Below, piece by piece: positions 26,547 to 34,513 of a DNA stretch of 64,000 nucleotides. The notes under the pieces were generated by a model. The model searched no databases and had not been told where the DNA came from. It saw only the letters and a program-made list of their open reading frames with translations. Made by a program: the position numbers and the translations under genes. Origin of the DNA: Lachnospiraceae bacterium (lineage in GTDB: Bacteria; Bacillota; Clostridia; Lachnospirales; Lachnospiraceae); the NCBI GenBank assembly GCA_017432565.1, contig JAFRIW010000022.1:1-64000 (forward strand). The letters are read 5' to 3'. The stretch's first letter is position 1. Each line of letters opens with the position of its first letter.

Positions 26547-26552
26547 ATGCGC

Positions 26553-26558
26553 TATAAT
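26553..26558 (+). promoter_or_regulatory. Candidate -10 box for GDP-sugar operon
   Basis: TATAAT at 26553-26558 lies 63 bases before gmd, but no good -35 box is seen at 16-18 bases. A 7-bp stem, ATCTGCC (26570-26576) with GGCAGAT (26583-26589), would form in the leader. Confidence 0.4.
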
Positions 26559-26621
26559 GAAGGTTAATAATCTGCCGCGGAAGGCAGATGCACACAGGAA
26601 CCACATCAGGAGAAGATTATT

Positions 26622-27659
26622 ATGGGAAAAACAGCACTGATCACAGGCATTACCGGGCAGGACGGATCCTATCTTGCCGAATTTCTGCTGGAAAAAGGTT
26701 ATGAAGTGCACGGAATCACGAGAAGGGCTTCTATTTCGAACACCGCGCGCATTGACGGGATCCGGGACCGGATCACCCTGCATGACGGCGATCTGACGGA
26801 CTCGAGCTCGCTGATCCGTATTATCGGCCTGACACAGCCGGATGAGATCTACAACCTGGCGGCGCAGAGTCATGTGCAGGTGAGCTTTGACGTGCCGGAA
26901 TACTCCGGAGACGTGGACGCCCTCGGTGTGCTCCGCATTCTGGAGGCCGTCCGGATCCTCGGACTTACGAAGAAGACCCGCATTTATCAGGCGTCGACCT
27001 CCGAGCTCTACGGAAAGGTGGAGGAGGTCCCGCAGAAGGAGACCACACCCTTCCATCCGTATTCGCCCTATGCGGTCGCCAAGCAGTACGGCTTCTGGAT
27101 TACGAAGGAGTACCGCGAAGCCTACGGCATGTTTGCGGTGAACGGCATTCTGTTCAACCATGAGTCCGAGCGGCGCGGGGAGAATTTTGTCACGCGCAAA
27201 ATCACGCTGGCGGCCGGGCGCATCGCGGAGGGCCTGCAGGATCACCTGGAGCTCGGCAACATGGATTCGCTGCGCGACTGGGGCTATGCCAAAGATTATG
27301 TGGAGTGCATGTGGCTGATTCTGCAGCAGGACGAGCCGGAGGACTTCGTCATCGCCACCGGCGTGCAGCACACCGTGCGCGATTTTGTCGAGAAGGCCTT
27401 CGCGGCCAACGGCATCACGATCCGGTTTGAGGGAACAGGCCTCGATGAAAAGGGATATGACGCCGAGACCGGGAAGATGCTGGTCTGTGTGAATCCGAAG
27501 TGGTTCCGCCCGACGGACGTGGACAATCTCTGGGGTGATCCCACCAAGGCGAGGACAAAACTCGGCTGGGATCCGCAGAAGACCAGCTACGAAGAACTGG
27601 TCCGGATCATGGCGGAGCACGACCGGGAGCTTGCAAGGCGCGAAAAGGCTGCAAAATAA
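26622..27659 (+). CDS. gmd: GDP-mannose 4,6-dehydratase
   Basis: This 345-residue SDR-type enzyme converts GDP-mannose to GDP-4-keto-6-deoxymannose. The NADP motif [12 protein letters not shown] is at residues 8-19, followed by the RRAS signature, STSELYG with the catalytic Thr/Ser-Glu, and Tyr-x3-Lys (YAVAK). [16 protein letters not shown] is characteristic of Gmd. It is the first gene of a four-gene operon with fcl, manC and manA, in agreement with GDP-fucose synthesis. Confidence 0.95.
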   Translation: MGKTALITGITGQDGSYLAEFLLEKGYEVHGITRRASISNTARIDGIRDRITLHDGDLTDSSSLIRIIGLTQPDEIYNLAAQSHVQVSFDVPEYSGDVDALGVLRILEAVRILGLTKKTRIYQASTSELYGKVEEVPQKETTPFHPYSPYAVAKQYGFWITKEYREAYGMFAVNGILFNHESERRGENFVTRKITLAAGRIAEGLQDHLELGNMDSLRDWGYAKDYVECMWLILQQDEPEDFVIATGVQHTVRDFVEKAFAANGITIRFEGTGLDEKGYDAETGKMLVCVNPKWFRPTDVDNLWGDPTKARTKLGWDPQKTSYEELVRIMAEHDRELARREKAAK

Positions 27660-27707
27660 GGAAAAACCGCGGCTGTAAAAACGGCGGGATAAGGAGAAGA
27701 AAACAAA

Positions 27708-28652
27708 ATGATGGAGAAAGATGCCAAGATATACGTGGCGGGCCACCGCGGCATGGTGGGCTCCGCAATTGTGCGGGAGCTGGAGAGACAGGGCTATCAC
27801 AACCTGGTTCTGCGCACACATAAGGAACTGGATCTGACCAGACAGGATCAGGTCGAGGCGTTTTTTGCACAGGAGAAGCCGGAATATGTCTTCCTGGCGG
27901 CGGCCAAGGTCGGCGGTATCATGGGCAACGCGACGGCGAAGGCGGATTTCATGTATGACAATATGATCCTGGAGATGAACGTCATTCACTCCGCGTGGCA
28001 GAACGGCTGCAAAAAGCTGGAGTTTCTGGGAAGCTCCTGCATCTATCCGCGCCTGGCGCCGCAGCCCATGCCGGAGTCGTGTCTTCTGACCTCCGAACTG
28101 GAGAAGACCAATGAGGCCTACGCGCTGGCCAAAATCAGCGGCCTCAAGTACTGCGAGTATCTGAACACGCAGTACGGAACCGATTATATTTCCGTGATGC
28201 CGACCAACCTGTACGGCCCCAACGACAACTATCACCCGGAGCACTCCCACGTGCTGCCGGCCCTGATCCGCCGCTTCCACGAGGCGAAGGTCGAGGGAAA
28301 GACCTCCGTCACCTGCTGGGGCGACGGGAGCCCGCTGCGTGAGTTCCTGTATGTGGACGACCTGGCGGAGCTGTGCGTCTTCCTGATGAACAATTACAGC
28401 GGCAATGAGACCGTCAACGCCGGCACCGGCAAGGAAATCACGATTAAGCAGCTGACCGAGCTGGTGGCCGAGGTCGTCGGCTACACCGGCGAAATTCTCT
28501 GGGATCCCTCCAAGCCGAACGGGACGCCGAGAAAGCTCCTGGATGTCAGCAAGGCGACGAAGCTGGGCTGGACCTACAAGACGGAGCTGAAGGACGGAAT
28601 CCGGCTCGCCTATGAAGACTTCCTGAACAATCCGATTCGCGCAGAGAGGTAA
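27708..28652 (+). CDS. fcl: GDP-L-fucose synthase
   Basis: This 314-residue epimerase/reductase converts GDP-4-keto-6-deoxymannose to GDP-L-fucose. [11 protein letters not shown] is the NADPH-binding loop, GSSCIYP and Tyr-x3-Lys (YALAK) form the active site, and TNLYGPNDN and REFLYVDD are family signatures. It follows gmd by 48 bases with AAGGAG upstream, and manC begins 3 bases after its stop. Confidence 0.95.
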   Translation: MMEKDAKIYVAGHRGMVGSAIVRELERQGYHNLVLRTHKELDLTRQDQVEAFFAQEKPEYVFLAAAKVGGIMGNATAKADFMYDNMILEMNVIHSAWQNGCKKLEFLGSSCIYPRLAPQPMPESCLLTSELEKTNEAYALAKISGLKYCEYLNTQYGTDYISVMPTNLYGPNDNYHPEHSHVLPALIRRFHEAKVEGKTSVTCWGDGSPLREFLYVDDLAELCVFLMNNYSGNETVNAGTGKEITIKQLTELVAEVVGYTGEILWDPSKPNGTPRKLLDVSKATKLGWTYKTELKDGIRLAYEDFLNNPIRAER

Positions 28653-28655
28653 AGC

Positions 28656-29987
28656 ATGAATATCATTCTTCTATCCGGCGGCTCCGGAAAGCGCCTGTGG
28701 CCGCTCTCCAATGATATCCGCTCCAAGCAGTTTATCAAAATCTTCAGAAAGCCCGGAACAGAGGGCGCCGAAGCGGAGCATGAGTCCATGGTCCAGCGGG
28801 TGTACCGCCAGATCCGTGAGGCAGATCCGCAGGCCAATCTCACCATCGCGACCAGCAAGTCGCAGGTGTCGGCCATTCACAATCAGCTGGGCGAAGATGT
28901 GGGCATCAGCGTGGAGCCCTGCCGGAGAGACACGTTCCCGGCGATCGCGCTGGCGACGGCCTATCTGACCGACGTGCGCGGCATCAGCCCGGACGACGCG
29001 GTCGTTGTCTGCCCGGTGGATCCGTATGTGGACGACGGATATTTTGCCGCCGTTAAAGAGCTCTGGGAACTGGCGCAGAAAGGCACCGCCAACCTGGTGC
29101 TGATGGGCATCGATCCCACCTATCCCAGCGAGAAATACGGATACATCATGCCGACGACACCGGATCACCTCTCAAAAGTTTCTTCCTTTAAGGAAAAACC
29201 TGATGCGGTGACGGCACAGAACTACATTGACCAGGGCGGTCTATGGAACGCCGGCGTGTTCGCCTATAAGCTTTCCTACGTGCTGGAGCGGGCGCACGAG
29301 CTGATTGACTTCGCGGATTATGACGATCTGTTCAGCAAATACGAGACGCTGAAGAAGATCAGTTTCGACTACGCGGTGGTGGAGCATGAAAAGGATATCG
29401 CGGTGCTGCGGTATCACGGCATGTGGAAGGACCTGGGCACCTGGAACACGCTGACCGAGGCCATGGAAGAGGACGCGGTGGGCGATGCGCGCCTGAATGA
29501 CACCTGCCACAATGTTCATGTCATCAACGAACTGGAAGTGCCGATCCTGGCCATGGGCCTCAAAAATGTAATCATTTCCGCCAGCGCCCAGGGCATTCTG
29601 GTTTCGGACAAGGAGCAGAGCTCCTACATCAAGCCCTATGTGGATGAGATCGAGCAGCAGGTCATGTTCGCCGAGAAATCCTGGGGGAGCTTCCGGGTGC
29701 TGGACATTGAGGATGAGAGCCTGACTATCAAGGTCACACTGAATCCCGGACATCGGATGAACTATCACAGCCATGACCGGCGGGACGAGGTCTGGACGGT
29801 CATCAGCGGAAAAGGCCGGACCATCGTGGACGGCATGGAGCAGCCGGTGAGCGCCGGCGACGTCATCACCATGGCAGCCGGCTGCCGGCACACGGTGATT
29901 GCGGAAACGGAGCTGCAGCTGATTGAAGTACAGCTTGGAAAAGAGATCAGCGTATCGGACAAACATAAATACGAGCTGGATTTATGA
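28656..29987 (+). CDS. manC: Mannose-1-phosphate guanylyltransferase with C-terminal cupin
   Basis: This 443-residue enzyme makes GDP-mannose from mannose-1-phosphate and GTP. The nucleotidyltransferase domain (about 1-300) opens with LSGGSGKRLWPLS, and a type II phosphomannose-isomerase-like cupin follows at about 330-435 (LNPGHRMNYHSHDRRDEVWTV). In long ManC/AlgA proteins the cupin isomerises mannose-6-phosphate. The separate manA downstream makes that activity redundant here. Its last 4 bases overlap the start of manA, so the two are translationally coupled. Confidence 0.9.
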   Translation: MNIILLSGGSGKRLWPLSNDIRSKQFIKIFRKPGTEGAEAEHESMVQRVYRQIREADPQANLTIATSKSQVSAIHNQLGEDVGISVEPCRRDTFPAIALATAYLTDVRGISPDDAVVVCPVDPYVDDGYFAAVKELWELAQKGTANLVLMGIDPTYPSEKYGYIMPTTPDHLSKVSSFKEKPDAVTAQNYIDQGGLWNAGVFAYKLSYVLERAHELIDFADYDDLFSKYETLKKISFDYAVVEHEKDIAVLRYHGMWKDLGTWNTLTEAMEEDAVGDARLNDTCHNVHVINELEVPILAMGLKNVIISASAQGILVSDKEQSSYIKPYVDEIEQQVMFAEKSWGSFRVLDIEDESLTIKVTLNPGHRMNYHSHDRRDEVWTVISGKGRTIVDGMEQPVSAGDVITMAAGCRHTVIAETELQLIEVQLGKEISVSDKHKYELDL

Positions 29988-30976
29988 TGAATGTGCCCTT
30001 CTTACTGCAGCCCGCCGCCAAAGATTATCTGTGGGGCGGGAGCAGACTGAATGATGATTTCGGGAAGACCATTCCCGTCTCTCCGCTGGCCGAAACCTGG
30101 GAGTGCTCCACACACCCGGACGGCCTGTCCGTTGTTGCGGGCGGAGAATATGCGGGGATGACTCTGCGGGAGGTCCTATCCCTTCATCCGGAATATCTGG
30201 GTACGCACCCGCTGCTGCTGACCGGCGGAAAGCCGGAGCTGCCGATTCTGGTCAAGCTGATCGACGCGAGGAAGGACCTCTCGATTCAGGTCCACCCGGA
30301 TGACACCTATGCGCTGGAGCATGAGAACAGCCTCGGGAAGACCGAGATGTGGTATGTGCTCCACGCCGCGAAGAACGCCGAGCTGATCTACGGCTTCAGG
30401 CAAAATGTGACAAAGGACCAGGTCCTGGAGGGAATCCGGACGGGGCTTCTTTCCCGTCAGCTCAATCATGTTCCGGTCGAAAAGGACGACGTCTTCTTTA
30501 TCGAGCCCGGAACCGTGCACGCCATCGGTGCCGGCGTCCTGGTGGCCGAGGTCCAGGAGAGCAGCAACGTGACCTACCGGCTCTATGACTATGACCGGAT
30601 TGACAAAAGCGGAAACCGGCGTCCGCTCCATATCGAAAAGGCGCTGGAGACGGCGAATCTGAATGCATCCAGGGAGCCGCGCCAGCCGATGCGTGTTCTG
30701 CGCTACCGGGGCGGCTTCGCTTTGGAGCTTTTGTCCAGATGTAAATATTTCCAGGTGGAGCGTATGCTCCTCAACACGGAGATCCACAGACAGCTGCCCT
30801 CCTACAGGACGCAGGAGAACAGCTTCCACGTGCTTTTATGTACGGACGGGTGCGGAACAGTCTCCGGTGAATCTTTCACTCTGAATTTCTTTAAGGGGGA
30901 CTGCATCTTTGTCCCGGCGGGGAGCATTGCCCTGAATCTGCACGGGAAAGGACAGCTTCTCGACATCAGCTGCTGA
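29984..30976 (+). CDS. manA: Class I mannose-6-phosphate isomerase
   Basis: This 330-residue zinc enzyme interconverts fructose-6-phosphate and mannose-6-phosphate. Zinc ligands are visible in QVHPDD, KTEMWYVL and EPGTVHAIG, in the order known for the family, and LWGG near the N-terminus is typical. It is the last gene of the GDP-fucose operon. With manC, gmd and fcl it covers fructose-6-phosphate to GDP-fucose except for the phosphomannomutase step. Confidence 0.9.
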   Translation: MMNVPFLLQPAAKDYLWGGSRLNDDFGKTIPVSPLAETWECSTHPDGLSVVAGGEYAGMTLREVLSLHPEYLGTHPLLLTGGKPELPILVKLIDARKDLSIQVHPDDTYALEHENSLGKTEMWYVLHAAKNAELIYGFRQNVTKDQVLEGIRTGLLSRQLNHVPVEKDDVFFIEPGTVHAIGAGVLVAEVQESSNVTYRLYDYDRIDKSGNRRPLHIEKALETANLNASREPRQPMRVLRYRGGFALELLSRCKYFQVERMLLNTEIHRQLPSYRTQENSFHVLLCTDGCGTVSGESFTLNFFKGDCIFVPAGSIALNLHGKGQLLDISC

Positions 30977-30999
30977 TAAATCTGCCGACAGGGGGAAGC

Positions 31000-33900
31000 A
31001 TGAGTCAGTCCAGCCAGTCAAATCAGTCTGATGTACAGTCTGAATATACCGCCTTTATTTCCTACAGACACGCGGACCGGGATATGAACCTTGCCCGCCG
31101 GATTCAGCGCAGCCTTGAGCACTTCCGGATTCCTGCCGAGATCCGGGAACAGACAGGCCGTACTTCCATCGGCCGCATTTTCCGGGACCAGGATGAGCTC
31201 ACCGCCGGCAATCTGACGGAGGAGATTCCGGAGGCTCTCGATCACGCCGAATATCTGATTGTCATCTGCTCACCGGGCTCCCGGGAATCCGTCTGGGTTC
31301 AGAATGAAGTGGAATACTTCCTGAAGACCCGGGATCTGGAACATATCATCATTGTGCTCTCGGAGGGAGAGCCGGACGATGTGCTGCCGATCGCGGTGCT
31401 GGAGAAACAGAGAGCGCTTCCGAAGGACGAGGAGTGGGAGAGCCGCTCCTTTGAGCATGTCGGCTGTGACTTCCGGGGAGATCTGCGCAAAGCTTTCCGG
31501 ACGGAGATTCCCCGCATGGCTGCCACGATTCTGGACTGCCGCTACGACGATCTGGTCCAGCGGCAGAAGCAGTATCAGATGAAAAAGCGCGCCGCGCTGC
31601 TTGGCGCGGGCCTTGCCGGCATGACCGTTCTGACGGCGTATGTTCTGTACAACAACTCTAAAATCCGGTCACAGAATGAGACCATTCTGCGGGCAAACGA
31701 AGAGATCTCTCTGGCCAGTCAGGAAATCGCCCGCTCCAACGAGGAAATTCAGAAAAAGAACGAAGAGATCACGAAGAACTACCGCGAGACACAAATCGCG
31801 GAGTCCCGCATTCTGGTGCAGCAGTCGGCACAGAGCCTTGCGGAAAATGACAGGACGCAGGCTGTCAGAGAGGCGCTGTCCGCACTTCCGACACAGGAAG
31901 ATGACAGACCTTATCTTCCTGAAGCCGAATACGCACTTGCAGACGCACTGAATCTCTACCACCTCCCGACCGGAAGAGCACCGGCAGCCGCAGGCTGCCT
32001 GAAGACAGATTTTGCCATTATGCAAATGGCACCCAGACGGGGAGAGAACTGCCACTACATCGGGGCCTTTGACAGAGACGGAAATGTTCTGGTCTGGGAC
32101 ACATTGACGAATAAGGCCGTTCTGGAGATTGTTTCCACCTATTCCCGGGATTTAAACAACGAGTCAGTTCAGCAACTGGTTCTGCGGGATGAAACAGCGC
32201 TTCTGGTCTATTCAGACCGGGTGGTCTGCAGGGATCTTCCGTCAGATTCAGAGCGCTGGGTATGCCCTCTTCCCGGGAATCTGTACATAAGGAGCGGGGA
32301 GTATGCAGCCTCTTCCGACAGTGCTGTTTTTCTGTGGATGGAAGAGGAAGTTGAAGGGGAAAAGGATGCAAAGCGGATTCAGCTGGTTCAGGTGAATGCC
32401 GAAACCGGAGAAGGCCGCACCGTTATGGAACTGCCCGGCAGGCCTGAGGCCGCACGTGTGTCTGCGGACGGCGCTTTCCTGGCAGTGACGATCGCGACGG
32501 AAAACACGGATAAGTCGCAGCTCTTCCTGTGTGATCTGAATTCCGGAGAAATCATCCTCCTTGAGGAGGGACGCTTTACCGGAATGCGCTTTGGCACAGA
32601 GCGGTTCTATTACCTCACTTACATCGGAAGGGAACAGGAGCCGGAACTGGGCATCGGACAGTACAAGGCGCGCCTGACCTGTTATAACACGGAAAGCAGG
32701 GCCCGCGTGTGGTCGGCCGAAGAGCCGGTGCACGCATATGCCTATCCGGCACTGGATCTGTTCCCGGATCTTGTCACGGCGGACCTTTACTCAGATCTGA
32801 TCCTGTATGATCCGGAGAGCGGAAGACGCCTGGCTTCGCTGCACGGCACGGCACGGATCATGGATGTGCAGGAGAAGACGAACAGCCAGCTGGGACTGTG
32901 TCTGGATATCCTTTATGCCGACGGGTCACAGAATCTGTATGATTATGATGATCCGGATGTCATGGCAGCGGAAAAATCGGGATGCTTCACATATCTTGAC
33001 GCGTTTCCGGATGATATCGACGCAGTGGAAAGATGGGAAGATCAGCTGTATCTGCTCAGAAGAAAACCGCTCTCAAACGGCACTTATTACTACGGAAATG
33101 AAATTGAAATTTATAAACCGCTTCAGGCGGATGAACGCTTTACCCCCCTGTCTGAGGCGGACAGACCGGAGTACCCGCTAAATGCGCGGTACTTCGAAAA
33201 CGGAGGACAGTTTATCCGGATTGTTGAAGAAGAGGGGAGTTTCCGGATCAGCTCCTATGACGCCCGGACAGGTGAGTATCTGTCAGACTTTCATGTTCCG
33301 GATCCCGAAAAGGGCAGCTGGACACTGCTTGGAAACAGCGGCAGCGGAGAAGTGATTTTATTTAATTACAACTATTCCGTTACCGCGGACCCGGAGGTTC
33401 CCCTGCTGTGCGCCGCGGATCCTTCCGCACAGTCCTGCCGCCTGATCCCGGCAAGAGACCTGGAAGAGGCGGCGATAGAGAAGGCACTGGGACACAGCTT
33501 CGCGAAGCAGGATGTAGTGAAACCGGGACGAAATCAGATTTTTTTCGCCCAGATGCACACATCCGGGCCGCTGCTTACAGACAATCGGATCGGATACCTT
33601 CTGCGGATCGGCAAAAATCCGGAGAAATGGTACTGGTGCAGCTATGATCTTCTAAGCGGGGAAGTCCGGGTGACGGACGTTCAGAAATGGAAGGAGTCAC
33701 TCGGCTATGATGAGAAGGTAAACTATTTCAACGCGAATGATGATTTCTGCCCTTATCTTTCGCCGGACGGATCCAGGATGCTGATACTCTCGGAAGCCGG
33801 ATCAGAGGCGCGGACCTTTGCGGAAGAGTACCGGGGAATCATCGCAGACCCTGAGAGCGGTGAATGTATCGGGCTCGCGGACACGGTCAGGATCGATGGC

Positions 33901-34437
33901 TTTTCCCTTGACAGAAGCATCTCCTGGATTTCGGAAGAGGAGCTGCTGTTCATAGCAGATGGCGGGATTATGTGCATCCGGAAGGACGGCAGCATGGAAC
34001 CGGTGACCGGCCTCTCGTTCCGCGGACGCCCGGACCTGATTTATGCCGACGGGGGAGTCCTGTTTCTTCAGACTGTACAGAATTCGGAATATACGCTGTA
34101 TGAGTATCGCCTGTCGGACTTCTCCGGGATCTGCAGCACAGACATCGCGCCGGGATACTTCAGAAGCCCGCGCGTAGTGCACACAGATGGTCTGACCGTT
34201 TTTCTGGATAATCAGATGATGAGACAACAGGGGTACTACTACCTCAGCCCGGCTCTTGTGCTGGATACGGAAACCATGGTACCGGCACAGCTGATTCCGA
34301 ATGTGCGGGCCTATTCTCCCGAGACGGATACTTTCCTGCAGATGGGCGGCGTCGATGGCGATGAGCCGGGCGTGATCCGCCGGTACACGCTCGAAGATAT
34401 GATCCGGACCGGACAGGATTTTCTGAAGGATCAGTGA
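31000..34437 (+). CDS. TIR domain - transmembrane - coiled coil - beta-propeller-like protein
   Basis: This 1145-residue protein starts with a TIR domain at about residues 15-150: EYTAFISYRHADRD is strand A with the BB region after it, FRDQDELTAG precedes the helix that carries the catalytic acid in TIR NADases, and WVQNEVEYFL is typical of the last helix. A single transmembrane helix is at about 198-219. A Glu/Asn-rich heptad segment follows at about 222-268, repeating NEEI. The rest (about 330-1140) is beta-rich with WD40-like units. The TIR would face the cytoplasm and the large C-terminus the outside (inference from one TM). GGGGG lies just before the start. It follows the GDP-fucose operon by 23 bases. 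Confidence 0.8.
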   Translation: MSQSSQSNQSDVQSEYTAFISYRHADRDMNLARRIQRSLEHFRIPAEIREQTGRTSIGRIFRDQDELTAGNLTEEIPEALDHAEYLIVICSPGSRESVWVQNEVEYFLKTRDLEHIIIVLSEGEPDDVLPIAVLEKQRALPKDEEWESRSFEHVGCDFRGDLRKAFRTEIPRMAATILDCRYDDLVQRQKQYQMKKRAALLGAGLAGMTVLTAYVLYNNSKIRSQNETILRANEEISLASQEIARSNEEIQKKNEEITKNYRETQIAESRILVQQSAQSLAENDRTQAVREALSALPTQEDDRPYLPEAEYALADALNLYHLPTGRAPAAAGCLKTDFAIMQMAPRRGENCHYIGAFDRDGNVLVWDTLTNKAVLEIVSTYSRDLNNESVQQLVLRDETALLVYSDRVVCRDLPSDSERWVCPLPGNLYIRSGEYAASSDSAVFLWMEEEVEGEKDAKRIQLVQVNAETGEGRTVMELPGRPEAARVSADGAFLAVTIATENTDKSQLFLCDLNSGEIILLEEGRFTGMRFGTERFYYLTYIGREQEPELGIGQYKARLTCYNTESRARVWSAEEPVHAYAYPALDLFPDLVTADLYSDLILYDPESGRRLASLHGTARIMDVQEKTNSQLGLCLDILYADGSQNLYDYDDPDVMAAEKSGCFTYLDAFPDDIDAVERWEDQLYLLRRKPLSNGTYYYGNEIEIYKPLQADERFTPLSEADRPEYPLNARYFENGGQFIRIVEEEGSFRISSYDARTGEYLSDFHVPDPEKGSWTLLGNSGSGEVILFNYNYSVTADPEVPLLCAADPSAQSCRLIPARDLEEAAIEKALGHSFAKQDVVKPGRNQIFFAQMHTSGPLLTDNRIGYLLRIGKNPEKWYWCSYDLLSGEVRVTDVQKWKESLGYDEKVNYFNANDDFCPYLSPDGSRMLILSEAGSEARTFAEEYRGIIADPESGECIGLADTVRIDGFSLDRSISWISEEELLFIADGGIMCIRKDGSMEPVTGLSFRGRPDLIYADGGVLFLQTVQNSEYTLYEYRLSDFSGICSTDIAPGYFRSPRVVHTDGLTVFLDNQMMRQQGYYYLSPALVLDTETMVPAQLIPNVRAYSPETDTFLQMGGVDGDEPGVIRRYTLEDMIRTGQDFLKDQ

Positions 34438-34457
34438 GGCCGTGATACAATAGAAGT

Positions 34458-34475
34458 GACAGTCATATGACGGTC
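34458..34475. promoter_or_regulatory. 18-bp dyad before the surface-protein gene
   Basis: GACAGTCATATGACGGTC is an inverted repeat with one mismatched pair. It follows a -10-like TACAAT (34446-34451) and precedes the start by 38 bases, where a repressor could block early transcription. Confidence 0.4.
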
Positions 34476-34513
34476 TTATACAGCACTTAAGCAACACAGA
34501 AGGGGGCAGCAAA

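Noticed and set aside
26529-28280. 583-codon minus-strand frame across gmd and fcl
   Set aside because: It spans two firmly identified plus-strand genes and the gap between them; no protein motif seen.
31000-34437. Complete anti-phage defence island around the TIR gene
   Set aside because: No sensor nuclease, nucleotide cyclase, STAND ATPase or other known defence partner is adjacent; neighbours are GDP-sugar synthesis and surface-protein genes.
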